Part shown: positions 53,019 through 61,184 of the stretch, in pieces
Layout: each line of letters begins with the position of its first letter
Position numbering within the stretch: the first letter of the stretch is position 1
Source: Bordetella genomosp. 12
GTDB lineage: Bacteria; Pseudomonadota; Gammaproteobacteria; Burkholderiales; Burkholderiaceae_B
Direction of reading: 5' to 3'
DNA length: 64,000 bases
Assembly (NCBI RefSeq): GCF_002261355.1
Contig: NZ_NEVU01000003.1
Span: forward strand, 1,674,001-1,738,000
The notes under the pieces: generated by a model
What the model saw: the letters and a program-made list of their open reading frames with translations, nothing else
Database searches by the model: none
What the model was told of the DNA's origin: nothing
Position numbers and translations under genes: made by a program

Positions 53019-55286
53019 CTAGTAGCGGATCTCCAGATTGACCGCGACATTGCGCCCCGGCGCGGTGTAGCGGTTCAGCCCTTCGCCATCCGGGTCGATG
53101 CGGCCGGTGGTCCCGAAGGTGGCCAGAGAACGCAAGGTGTCCCAACGGAAATAGCGCCTGTCAAAGAGGTTGTAGATGCCCGCCGACAAGGTCATGTTCG
53201 ACCCGAGGCGGGCATAGGCGCTCAGGTCCACCAGAAAGACGGCCTGGCTGAGATACCGGGAGGGTTCTCGGACGGCGCCGCGCGCGCCGTAGGTCGTGCG
53301 CACCGTATCGCGCTCGCGTTTGGCGCCATGGTGCACGAGATCGGCGCGCACGCCCCAGGCCGCGGTGTCATAGAAAATACCCGCCACGACTTGCAGCGGC
53401 TGCAAGGCGCGCAGGCCATCTCCCAGACTGGTGCGCCCGCGCATGAAGCTGGCCCGCAGATCCATGCCCAGGCCCCGGGGCGCGCCCAGAGCATGGTGGG
53501 CGTCGAGCATCCCCTTGAGTTCCACCCCCCAGACCTTGGCCCGGTCGATGTTCTGCTGCTGGAAATAATCCTCGATCTGAAGCGGCGCAATACCCCAGGG
53601 GTTGAAGGGCTCGTAGAAAGGATTGGGCACCTCGCGCGTGCTGTGACGCTCTTCGATGAAGTCGCGGTAGCGGGTCTGGAACAGGGCTACGGCCAGGTTG
53701 CCCGCCTGTCCGTGCGCGGCCAGGGTCAGCTCCTGGTTCAGCGCGCGCTCGGCCTTCAGGCCCGGATTGGGCAAGAAGTAATTGAATCCACGCCGAAAGC
53801 GGAAGTACAGCTCCTGGGCCGACGGCGCGCGAAAACCTTGCGATACGGCGTAGCTCAGGCGCAAGTGCTTGGTCAGATCATGGTGCAGCTTCCCGAACCA
53901 GCTGCCTGCCGCAAAGCGGCGCTGCCCGACGGCTTCCAATCCGTAACCGGGCGCCACCCCGGGGGTGGGCTGATGCGCATAACGGTCAAAACGCCAGCCC
54001 AGCTCGCCGCGCCACGCCTGGCTCAGTTCGAAGGCGTCCATCAACTTGGCGCTCACACTGCGCACCCGCACCGGATCGACGATGCTGTAGCTGCTCTGCC
54101 CGCCCGCGGAATTCTTGAAGAACAAGCGATCGGTATTGTCGTTGTGCAAGCGGCGCTGCGTCCATGACAGTTCGCCCGAGACGCGGTGCCGCCCCCAGGC
54201 CGTATCCCACGCCCGTGCCGCCGCCTCTAGCCGCCACTGGCGATCGCGCTGGGTCGTGCGGCGGTCATAGCGCTGATCGAGAAAGCCATCCTTGATGTCA
54301 CGGTTCTCCGTCAGCGCGCGCTGCAAGACGTTCTGCAGATGCAGGCCGGCCGACAGCGATTCGAGCACGCCGTCTGCCGGCGTCCAGCGATAGGTCAGCG
54401 CCTGCCGCTTGTAAGGCGAGCTGTCCCACGCCTGGCGTGTCTGGCCGAAGGCGCTGTAAGACCGCTCATCGGTGAAGCGCCGCTCAGCACGCTCGTCGTG
54501 CGAGAGCTGTACGCAATGGCCGCGGACCACGCAGACGTCCAGTTTGCTCAGCCAGGCCTGTGTATGCGCGTCCACCGGATCGGGCCGGCCGCGGCTGCGC
54601 CCGGCAATATCCTGGCCGCCGCCGTAATGCATGAGCTCGTGCCCGGAACGCCGCGTGTACTGCAGAAACACACTGGTTCCCAGATCGCCCAGGCGCGCCC
54701 CCGCGCCCGCCACGCCCACCCACTCCCGGCTGCGCGAGGCGTAACCCAGCTTGCTGTAGGCGCCGGCCGTCTTGCCCGGGTCGACGAAGTCGTTGATGTC
54801 TTTGGTCAGGAATTGCACGGAGCCGCCTATCCCGCCGCTACCGGACGAATAGGAGTCCGCGCCCTTGTGCAGCGTGACCTGTTTCATGTGCTCCAGCTCG
54901 ACGCTGTTGCGGTTGCCGTTCAGGTAGCCGTAGCCGAGGTAGACCTCGGGCAGGAAATACTCGGCCTGCGCCACGCCATCGACCGTGACGGCGACACGGT
55001 TGCCCTCGACGCCCCGCATGGCATAGCCGTTGGCGCCGGCTCGGCCGCCTTCGGCCACCGTGACACCCGGGATATGGCGCACCAGATCGCGCGCGTCAAA
55101 GACGTTCTCGCGGCTGATCTGGCTCGCGCTGCGCACGTCGGTGGAGGTGGATTCGGCTTCAGCCTCGACCTGGATAGCTTCGAGCTGCCAGGCCGGCACG
55201 GGCTGCGCGGCCTCGGATGAGGGGTCGGCCATGACCGGCGAGGCCGCCAGCAATGACCAGAGGGCAAGGGGATGACGAACTGCCAT
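53019..55286 (-). CDS. TonB-dependent outer-membrane receptor (hemoglobin/transferrin-receptor-like)
   Basis: 755 residues with a short signal peptide (cut near PVMADPSSEA) and a plug domain starting LEAIQVEAE (TonB box), DARDLVRHIPGVTVAEGGRAGANGYAMRGVEGNRVAVTVDGV and KGADSYSSGSGGIGGSVQFLTKDI. A 22-strand barrel follows and ends in a C-terminal tyrosine (NLEIRY). It carries the FRAP motif (485-488) and an NPGL box (507-510) like heme receptors, but no histidine lies between them. It takes up a metal complex with TonB energy. The next gene upstream on the same strand is a PCu(A)C copper chaperone. Confidence 0.9.
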   Translation of the reverse strand: MAVRHPLALWSLLAASPVMADPSSEAAQPVPAWQLEAIQVEAEAESTSTDVRSASQISRENVFDARDLVRHIPGVTVAEGGRAGANGYAMRGVEGNRVAVTVDGVAQAEYFLPEVYLGYGYLNGNRNSVELEHMKQVTLHKGADSYSSGSGGIGGSVQFLTKDINDFVDPGKTAGAYSKLGYASRSREWVGVAGAGARLGDLGTSVFLQYTRRSGHELMHYGGGQDIAGRSRGRPDPVDAHTQAWLSKLDVCVVRGHCVQLSHDERAERRFTDERSYSAFGQTRQAWDSSPYKRQALTYRWTPADGVLESLSAGLHLQNVLQRALTENRDIKDGFLDQRYDRRTTQRDRQWRLEAAARAWDTAWGRHRVSGELSWTQRRLHNDNTDRLFFKNSAGGQSSYSIVDPVRVRSVSAKLMDAFELSQAWRGELGWRFDRYAHQPTPGVAPGYGLEAVGQRRFAAGSWFGKLHHDLTKHLRLSYAVSQGFRAPSAQELYFRFRRGFNYFLPNPGLKAERALNQELTLAAHGQAGNLAVALFQTRYRDFIEERHSTREVPNPFYEPFNPWGIAPLQIEDYFQQQNIDRAKVWGVELKGMLDAHHALGAPRGLGMDLRASFMRGRTSLGDGLRALQPLQVVAGIFYDTAAWGVRADLVHHGAKRERDTVRTTYGARGAVREPSRYLSQAVFLVDLSAYARLGSNMTLSAGIYNLFDRRYFRWDTLRSLATFGTTGRIDPDGEGLNRYTAPGRNVAVNLEIRY

Positions 55287-55533
55287 GATGTCCTGTACTC
55301 CGGAATAAGCAACAGGACGCGCTGGCCGAAAGAAAATGGGTGAGCAGCATGGCCAAGCCCGCGCCGCGCCAGAGGCGGCGCGCCGGTCAAAAAACCCCCG
55401 CCGGTGGCGGGAAAGCTCTCACGATGACGCAAGGCCGGGCAAAGGCCGCGGCCGGTGGCCTGAATCAGATCAAACGAGAAGGAAGCTGGCCGGCAAGGAT
55501 TTGCGAGGTTGCAACAATGACGTGGCCAAAACA
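55287..55533 (-). promoter_or_regulatory. Leader region of the TonB-receptor gene
   Basis: Between the terminator after the PCu(A)C gene and the receptor start lie about 250 bases. They contain an intrinsic terminator (55397-55411) and a further GC-rich hairpin near 55360-55385 before the receptor ribosome site AGGA. On the minus strand TTGATCTGATTCAG at 55460-55473 is a partial FNR/Anr-like site (8 of 10 key bases). The layout suggests the receptor is controlled by its leader. Confidence 0.4.
55397..55411 (-). terminator. Intrinsic terminator inside the TonB-receptor leader
   Basis: CCCGCC (55397-55402) and GGCGGG (55406-55411) form a tight stem with a 3-base loop. On the minus strand it is followed by GGTTTTTTG, a clear T-run. 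It lies 165 bases after the PCu(A)C stop and 110 before the receptor start. Confidence 0.65.
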
Positions 55534-55555
55534 AAACAGGCCCGCAGGCCTGTTT
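55534..55555 (-). terminator. Intrinsic terminator of the PCu(A)C gene
   Basis: AAACAGGCC (55534-55542) pairs with GGCCTGTTT (55547-55555) with a 4-base loop, followed on the minus strand by TGTTTTGG. It lies 21 bases after the stop codon, an ordinary factor-independent terminator. Confidence 0.75.
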
Positions 55556-55576
55556 GCTCACTGCCCGCCAGACGGC

Positions 55577-56062
55577 TCAGTGCTTCATATGGCCGTGGTC
55601 CATGCCCGGATTGTGGCTGACCGCCTTGATCTTGAAATTCACGCCGACCTCGCCGGCTTTTTCGAACTTCAGGATGGCCGGCACCGTACCGCCTTCGGCA
55701 AAGGGCGACTTCAACTTGAGAAACATCACGTGATAGCCGCCCGGCTTGAGTTCGACCTTGCCGTCGGCCGGCACGACGATACCGCCATCGACTTCGCGCA
55801 TGCGCGCCATGCCGTTTTCATTCTTGACGGTGTGCAGTTCGACGCGCTCGGCGGCCGGCGAAGTCACCGCCAGAAGACGGTCTGCCACCTTGCCGTCGTT
55901 TTCGATCTCCAGATAGCCCGCGCCGTTCTCCTGGCCCGGCGCCGAGGCCCGCACCCACAGATCATCCACCTCGATCTGGCCGACCTTGTAGTCAGCGGCC
56001 ATGGCCGTCGCACCCGTGGTCAGCGCCAGCGTGGCCGCAAAGACGAACTTACGCAAAGTCAT
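55577..56062 (-). CDS. Periplasmic copper chaperone PCu(A)C
   Basis: 161 residues with a signal peptide (MTLRKFVFAATLALTTGATAMA). The copper(I) site uses H77 (RVELHTV), M88 in the GMARMRE segment, and H111 and M113 (GGYHVMFLKL), matching the H-X10-M-X21/22-H-X-M motif of the family. It delivers copper to the CuA centre of cytochrome oxidase. A metal-binding tail, HNPGMDHGHMKH, ends the protein and could carry a second copper. A TonB receptor gene lies downstream on the same strand. Confidence 0.94.
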   Translation of the reverse strand: MTLRKFVFAATLALTTGATAMAADYKVGQIEVDDLWVRASAPGQENGAGYLEIENDGKVADRLLAVTSPAAERVELHTVKNENGMARMREVDGGIVVPADGKVELKPGGYHVMFLKLKSPFAEGGTVPAILKFEKAGEVGVNFKIKAVSHNPGMDHGHMKH

Positions 56063-56101
56063 CGCATTACTCCAAAGCTATACCGGCTCGCAGCCGGCGG
56101 G

Positions 56102-57016
56102 TTACCCAGCCTGGCCCTGGCGCGTGCGCACCAGGGCGCGGGCGGCGGCCAGAACGGAATCCGTCAGGACCGACATCGCTTGGGAGTTTACTCGCCAATG
56201 CTGCCAATAGATGGGGACATCCTCCCAGGCACGGCTGCGCAAAGGCACGAGCCGGCCACTGTCCAGCTCGTCCTTGATGAGAGGAAGCGGATTCATGGTC
56301 CACCCCAGCCCATCGAGCGTTGCCTGCACGAAAGCGCGGCTCGATGGCACCCACCAGACGGGCGGCTGCCATGGCTGGCTGCGCATGATGCGGCGGGCGA
56401 AGCGGGCCTGCAGCCCGTCCTTGCGATTGAATACCAGCACGGGAGCCACGGCCAGGGTGCGTGCATTGACGCCCTGCACAAAATGCCGCGCCAGAAAATC
56501 CGGCGAACAGGTCGCCACGTAGCGCATGCTGCCCAACGGGTGGATGCGGCAGCCCTGTACCGGCTCGGCCAGTGTGGTCACCGCGCCCAGCACCGTGCCG
56601 TTACGCAGCAAGGCGGCGGTGTGGTCCTGATCCTCGGACTGCATGTCCAGCGTGGCACTCGAACGCGCGGCAAAACGGGTTGCCGCAGCGACGAACCAGG
56701 TCTCCAGGCTGTCGTGATTGACGGCCACCGGGATGCTGGCCTGAGTGATCTCGTCTTCGGCCACGCCCAGCCGCTGCAAGGCATCGTGCTCGAGCAAGGC
56801 GGTTTGCTCGGCAAGCTGGACCAGCACCTGGCCATCCGGTGTCGGCCGCGCCGGCACCGTGCGCTGCACCAGCAGCCGGCCGCTGCGGTCCTCCAGCGAC
56901 TTGATACGCTGCGACACGGCCGAGGGCGTCACATGCAGCGCCGCGGCGGCACGCTCAAAGCTGCCTTCGCGCACGACGGCGGCCAGAGCCCGCAAATGAT
57001 CGTGATCCAACTTCAT
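56102..57016 (-). CDS. argP: ArgP/LysG-type LysR regulator of amino-acid export
   Basis: 304 residues from the ATG at 57016 (MKLDHDHLRALAAVVREGSFERAAAALHVTPSAVSQRIKSLEDRSG). ArgP/IciA family features are the QRIKSLEDRSGRLLVQRTVPARPT helix region and VFNRKDGLQARFARRIM in the effector part. It senses lysine and arginine and activates the exporter. The LysE-type exporter gene is divergent, with 173 bases between, which is the classical lysG-lysE arrangement. Confidence 0.92.
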   Translation of the reverse strand: MKLDHDHLRALAAVVREGSFERAAAALHVTPSAVSQRIKSLEDRSGRLLVQRTVPARPTPDGQVLVQLAEQTALLEHDALQRLGVAEDEITQASIPVAVNHDSLETWFVAAATRFAARSSATLDMQSEDQDHTAALLRNGTVLGAVTTLAEPVQGCRIHPLGSMRYVATCSPDFLARHFVQGVNARTLAVAPVLVFNRKDGLQARFARRIMRSQPWQPPVWWVPSSRAFVQATLDGLGWTMNPLPLIKDELDSGRLVPLRSRAWEDVPIYWQHWRVNSQAMSVLTDSVLAAARALVRTRQGQAG

Positions 57017-57189
57017 CGGCGTGCCCGCCCGGGACGGCCGCCCAGGGAAAATCGCATACGCTTTCCTCAATTAAGTTTTGCTTAATATGCTTTATGGAAA
57101 TTAGCTGTATTTCATCGTGAGCACAAGCCAGAATGGCAACATCCTGGCCGGGGAGACGCCCCCGGCCGGCTTCATTCCAGGCTGCAAAG

Positions 57190-57822
57190 ATGTTCACCTT
57201 CACCCTCCCCGCTTTTTTCACCGCCTGGGCCAGCGGCACCGCCACCGGCCTGGGACTGTTCGCCGTGGTTGGCGCGCAAAGCGCCTTTGTGCTGCGTCAG
57301 GGGCTGATGCGCACCCATGTCATGACCGTACTGGCCACCTGCGCCCTCGTCGATGCGGTCTTCATTTTCGGCAGCGTCTGGGGCCTGCAGCGGTTGACGG
57401 AGCAGGTGCCCGGCCTGACGGAGGTCATCCTCTGGTTCGGCGTCGTGTTTCTGGCCTGGTATGGCCTGCAATCGGCGCGCCGCGCCTGGCGCGGCGGCTC
57501 CCTGGCCCATTGCCGTCAGGCCGTCCCCTCGCGCGGCGCGGCCTTGCTGGGCGCGCTGGGATTCTCGTTGCTGAACCCGCACTTCTGGCTGGACATGGTG
57601 GTGGTGGGCTCGCTGGCGCACGGCTTTGCCGACGCCCGGCTGGCTTTCGCCGTCGGCGTACTGACCGCCTCGGTGCTATGGCTGGCGGTACTGGGCGTGG
57701 GGTCGCGCCTGTTCGCGCCCTTTTTCAGCGACGCACGCGCCTGGCGCATCCTCGATGCGCTGATCGCGGTGATCATGCTGGGGCTGGCCTACGCCTTGGC
57801 CACCGGGGATCTGGGCGCCTGA
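57190..57822 (+). CDS. LysE/ArgO-family amino-acid exporter
   Basis: 210 residues from the ATG at 57190. Six membrane segments are visible, with the LysE signature near the start (TATGLGLFAVVGAQSAFVLRQGLMRTHVMTVLATCALVDAVFIFGSVWGL) and LLGALGFSLLNPHFWLDMVVVGSLA in the middle. It exports lysine or arginine from the inner membrane. The ArgP/LysG regulator gene is divergent and almost certainly controls it. Confidence 0.93.
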   Translation: MFTFTLPAFFTAWASGTATGLGLFAVVGAQSAFVLRQGLMRTHVMTVLATCALVDAVFIFGSVWGLQRLTEQVPGLTEVILWFGVVFLAWYGLQSARRAWRGGSLAHCRQAVPSRGAALLGALGFSLLNPHFWLDMVVVGSLAHGFADARLAFAVGVLTASVLWLAVLGVGSRLFAPFFSDARAWRILDALIAVIMLGLAYALATGDLGA

Positions 57823-57881
57823 TCCTGTCCCTATAATGAAGCTCCGATCCTGCCTTGGCCGCGGCTGCGGCCCCAACGCCC

Positions 57882-58787
57882 ATGCGCGGAAACCGAGAGC
57901 CACGCCTGCCGTCCCTGGCTGCCATACAGGCCTTCGAAGCCGCCGCCCGGCTGGGCGGCTTTGAGCCTGCCGGCAAAGAGCTGGGCGTCACGGCCAGCGC
58001 CATCGGCAAACGCATCACCACGCTGGAGGCCCAGCTCGACACGGTCCTGTTCCTGCGGGGCCGCCGCGGCGGCACCCTGACCGCCGCCGGGCGGGAATAC
58101 CTCGAGCAGGTGCGCAGCGCACTCGGACAGTTGTCGGCCGCCACCCTCAAGGCCCGGGTAGAGCCGCCCACCGAATTGCTGCGCGTCGTGTCCACGCCCA
58201 CCTTCGCGCGGCAAGTCCTCATCCCCTATCTGCCCGAGTTCACCGACGCCCACCCCCAGGTCGATCTCGAAATTCTGTTTTCGGTTCCCTATCTCGAGAT
58301 CTCGCCCCCCAATGCCGATTTGTGGATACGTTTCGGCAATGGCCAATACCCGGGCCTGCAGGTCGAGAAGCTGACCCACGACGAGGTCTTCGCCGTGTGC
58401 ACGCCGGCCTATCAGCAGCGTCATGGCCCGTTCGCCCAGCCGCAGGATCTCGCGCGGGCCGCCTTGCTGCGCTGCCCCATGGAACCCTGGCGGCCCTGGT
58501 TCGACCGCGCCGGCCTGGACTGGCCCGAGCCCACCAAGGGCGTATGGCTGGTAGACCTGGGCATGGTCCTGGCCGCGGCCCACGCCGGCCAGGGCGTGGC
58601 GCTCACCCGCCAGACCCTGGCGGCCGAGTGGCTCAACGACGGCAAGCTCATCCGGCTGTTCGACGTGAGTTCGCATGGCGACCTGCAGTACTACCTCTGC
58701 CACGAGCAGCGGCGCCCCCTGCAACGCGGCGCGCGCGCCTTCGCGGCCTGGATCGCCGACGTCTGCGCCCGCATTGCCCGCCGCTGA
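57882..58787 (+). CDS. LysR-family regulator (GcvA-like)
   Basis: 301 residues from the ATG at 57882; a TTG in frame at 57855 is less likely. The winged helix is LPSLAAIQAFEAAARLGGFEPAGKELGVTASAIGKRITTLEAQLDTVLFLRGRRGGTLTAAG, the GcvA subgroup pattern. The effector domain includes LWIRFGNGQYPGLQVEKL. It starts 59 bases after the lysE-type gene on the same strand; a TATAAT-like box at 57832-57837 may give it its own promoter. The target is unknown. Confidence 0.88.
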   Translation: MRGNREPRLPSLAAIQAFEAAARLGGFEPAGKELGVTASAIGKRITTLEAQLDTVLFLRGRRGGTLTAAGREYLEQVRSALGQLSAATLKARVEPPTELLRVVSTPTFARQVLIPYLPEFTDAHPQVDLEILFSVPYLEISPPNADLWIRFGNGQYPGLQVEKLTHDEVFAVCTPAYQQRHGPFAQPQDLARAALLRCPMEPWRPWFDRAGLDWPEPTKGVWLVDLGMVLAAAHAGQGVALTRQTLAAEWLNDGKLIRLFDVSSHGDLQYYLCHEQRRPLQRGARAFAAWIADVCARIARR

Positions 58788-58793
58788 CGCCCT

Positions 58794-58814
58794 GACCGGA
58801 AAATAATTCCGGTC
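58794..58814 (+). terminator. Hairpin after the GcvA-like LysR gene
   Basis: GACCGGAA (58794-58801) and TTCCGGTC (58807-58814) form a perfect 8-bp stem with an AATAA loop, 6 bases after the stop codon. It lacks a T-run. It could also be an operator for the following operon. Confidence 0.5.
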
Positions 58815-59051
58815 AAAGACGGAAATCTGCTCCGATGGCCGCCCTTTCTTCTAGGGATTTACGTGAAACCCGCCGAAAACATAAGTTTCGCGTAAGCATT
58901 CAAGACCAGAGTACCGAGCACAACGAGGAGAGCGCCCCCGCAGCAGCACGATAAAGAGTGGCGCATGAGCTGGTTTTTTCGCAGTAGGACCACCCACCGC
59001 CCAACGCACTTTAGTGTGGGAGGTCCGCATACCAAACTCAACGGAGACATC
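58815..59051 (+). promoter_or_regulatory. Leader of the second HAAT transporter operon
   Basis: 237 bases precede the second binding-protein gene, longer than needed for a simple promoter. Near the start codon GGACC and GGTCC flank CCAC/GTGG pairs (about 58988-59025), able to form a hairpin. The ribosome site ACGGAGAC lies in front of the ATG at 59052. No clear -35/-10 is visible. Confidence 0.4.
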
Positions 59052-60215
59052 ATGGACTTTCGCTTGAAGCTGCTTGCCGGTACCTTGACGCTTGCCCTCT
59101 CGGCGGGGGCTTATGCCGCGGATCCCATCAAGATCGGTGTGGCCGGGCCCTACACGGGGGGGTCTTCCTCCATGGGCGTGAGCATGCGCGACGGCGTGCG
59201 CCTGGCCATCGAAGAAATCAACAAGAACGGCGGCGTGCTGGGCCGCCAGCTGGTCGGCGTCGAGCGCGATGACGAAGCCAAGAATGAGCGCGGCGTGCAG
59301 ATCGCCCAGGAGCTCATCAACAAAGAGCACGTCGTGGCCTCCGTGGGCTACATCAACACCGGGGTTGCCCTGGCATCGCAACGGTTCTACCAGGACGCCA
59401 AGATTCCCGTGATGAACAACGTGGCCACCGGCAGCGTCATCACGCATCAGTTCAAGGCACCGGAATATCCCGACAACTACGTCTTCCGCAATGCCGCGCA
59501 TGACAGCATCCAGGCGCCCATGATCGTCGAAGAAGCCGTGGCGCGCCGCGGCTTCAAGAAGGTCGCCATTCTGGCCGACTCGACCAACTACGGCCAGCTT
59601 GGCCGCGAAGACCTCGAAAAAGCCCTCGCCGCCAAGGGCATCAAGCCCGTGGCCGTCGAAAAGTTCAACATCAAGGATGTGGACATGACGGCCCAGCTGC
59701 TCAAGGCCAAGGAGGCCGGCGCCCAAGCCATCCTGACTTACGGCATCGGTCCTGAACTGGCCCAGATCGCCAACGGCATGGCCAAGCTCGGCTGGAAGGT
59801 GCCCATCATCGGCAGCTGGACACTGTCCATGGCCAACTACATCGACAACTCCGGCGCCAACGGCGAAGGCGCGCGCATGCCGCAGACCTTCATCCAGGAT
59901 CCGGACACGCCGCGCCGCAAGGCCTTCATCGATGCCTATCTGGCCAAGTTCAAGCCCAAGAACAACCGCATCGACTCGCCGGTGTCGGCCGCTCAGGGCT
60001 ATGACTCCATCTACCTGCTGGCCGCGGCCATCAAGCAGGCTGGCACCACCGACGGCCCCAAGGTGCGTGAGGCGCTGGAGAACCTCCAAGCGCCGGTCGA
60101 AGGCGTGGTAATGACCTACAACAAGCCCTTCACGCATGACAACCACGATGCCATCACCGAAAAAGAAGTCGTGATCGGCGAGGTCAAGGGCGGCCGGGTC
60201 GTCAAAGCCCAGTAA
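59052..60215 (+). CDS. HAAT-family ABC transporter substrate-binding protein (LivK-like)
   Basis: 387 residues from the ATG at 59052; the frame is open further upstream, but only this start gives a normal signal peptide (MDFRLKLLAGTLTLALSAGAYA). The mature domain is DPIKIGVAGPYTGGSSSMGVSMRDGVRLAIEEINKNGGVLGRQL, with VAILADSTNYGQLGREDLEKAL and ILTYGIGPELAQIANGM. It resembles receptors for branched-chain amino acids, amides and related compounds. It heads a four-gene transporter operon with no enzyme genes inside the window. Confidence 0.93.
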   Translation: MDFRLKLLAGTLTLALSAGAYAADPIKIGVAGPYTGGSSSMGVSMRDGVRLAIEEINKNGGVLGRQLVGVERDDEAKNERGVQIAQELINKEHVVASVGYINTGVALASQRFYQDAKIPVMNNVATGSVITHQFKAPEYPDNYVFRNAAHDSIQAPMIVEEAVARRGFKKVAILADSTNYGQLGREDLEKALAAKGIKPVAVEKFNIKDVDMTAQLLKAKEAGAQAILTYGIGPELAQIANGMAKLGWKVPIIGSWTLSMANYIDNSGANGEGARMPQTFIQDPDTPRRKAFIDAYLAKFKPKNNRIDSPVSAAQGYDSIYLLAAAIKQAGTTDGPKVREALENLQAPVEGVVMTYNKPFTHDNHDAITEKEVVIGEVKGGRVVKAQ

Positions 60216-60235
60216 ATCCTAAGTTGTTCACCGCA

Positions 60236-60260
60236 GCGCGGGCCCCACCGGGGCCCGCGC
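60236..60260 (+). terminator. Intercistronic hairpin between second binding-protein and LivH genes
   Basis: GCGCGGGCCCC (60236-60246) and GGGGCCCGCGC (60250-60260) form a perfect 11-bp stem with a 3-base loop and no T-run. The same position in the first HAAT operon holds a similar 11-bp stem (25511-25538). Confidence 0.6.
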
Positions 60261-60303
60261 GGTATCCGCTCGGCGCGCGGGCCGGGACTCTCACTGCGCA
60301 TAC

Positions 60304-61179
60304 ATGATGATTCTTCTACAGCTTATCTATAGCGGTATCGCGCTGGGCATGATCTATGCCGTCATAGCGTTCGGATATCAGCTCACGTTCGCCACATCGG
60401 GCACGCTGAACTTCGGCCAGGGGGAGGCCCTGATGCTGGGCGCGCTGGTCGGTCTGACCCTCGTCGGTCTGGGCGTGAATTATTGGGTCATGATTCCCAT
60501 CGTCTGCGTCTTCGGCTTTCTGCAGGGCATGTTCGTCGAGCGGGTCGGCGTGCGTCCGGCGATCAAGACGCGCTCCGAGTTCGGCTGGATCATGGCCACC
60601 ATCGCGCTGGGCATCATCTTTCGCAACGTGGCCGAGAATGTCTGGGGCCGCGACGATCTGCGCTTTCCTTCGCCGCTGCCGGAAGCCCCGCTGAAGATCC
60701 TGGGCGCCAATTTGCTGCCCATGGAACTGCTGGTGGTCTTCGGCGCGCTGGCCATGATGTTGCTGGTCGAGCTGTTCAACCGCAAATCCATCTATGGCAA
60801 AGCCTTCGTGGCCACGTCCAATGACCGTGACGCCGCCGGCCTGATGGGGATCAGCACCGGTCTGGTCATCACGTTTTCCTATGCCATGTCCTCGCTGACC
60901 GCCGCCTTCGCCGGCGTGCTGGTCGCTCCGCTGACGCTGACCGGCGCCACCATGGGTGCCGTGCTGGGCCTGAAAGCCTTTGCGGTAGCCATCATCGGCG
61001 GGCTGTCCAGCGGCATGGGCGTCGTCGTCGGCGGGCTCATCCTGGGCATCGCCGAAACCACCACCGGCTTCTATCTTTCGACCGGCTACAAGGACGTTCC
61101 CGGCCTCGTGCTCCTGCTCCTGGTGCTGACCTTCAAACCCGCCGGCCTGTTCGGCAAGACCGCGATCAAGAAGGTGTAA
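60304..61179 (+). CDS. livH: HAAT ABC transporter permease LivH type
   Basis: 291 residues; a second ATG lies one codon downstream. About eight membrane segments; hallmarks are LQLIYSGIALGMIYAVIAFGYQLTFATSGTLNFGQGEALMLGALVGL and LKAFAVAIIGGLSSGMGVVVGGLILGIAET. It makes half of the channel with the LivM part of the next protein. It starts 88 bases after the receptor stop and ends 5 bases before the fused permease-ATPase gene. Confidence 0.93.
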   Translation: MMILLQLIYSGIALGMIYAVIAFGYQLTFATSGTLNFGQGEALMLGALVGLTLVGLGVNYWVMIPIVCVFGFLQGMFVERVGVRPAIKTRSEFGWIMATIALGIIFRNVAENVWGRDDLRFPSPLPEAPLKILGANLLPMELLVVFGALAMMLLVELFNRKSIYGKAFVATSNDRDAAGLMGISTGLVITFSYAMSSLTAAFAGVLVAPLTLTGATMGAVLGLKAFAVAIIGGLSSGMGVVVGGLILGIAETTTGFYLSTGYKDVPGLVLLLLVLTFKPAGLFGKTAIKKV

Positions 61180-61184
61180 AGCCG

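Noticed and set aside
55159-55356. Possible upstream small protein (uORF) in the TonB-receptor leader
   Set aside because: The 65-codon minus-strand frame contains a Cys-Cys pair but overlaps deep into the receptor gene and has no CXXC or DUF2946 features, so I could not support it as a CruR-like regulator.
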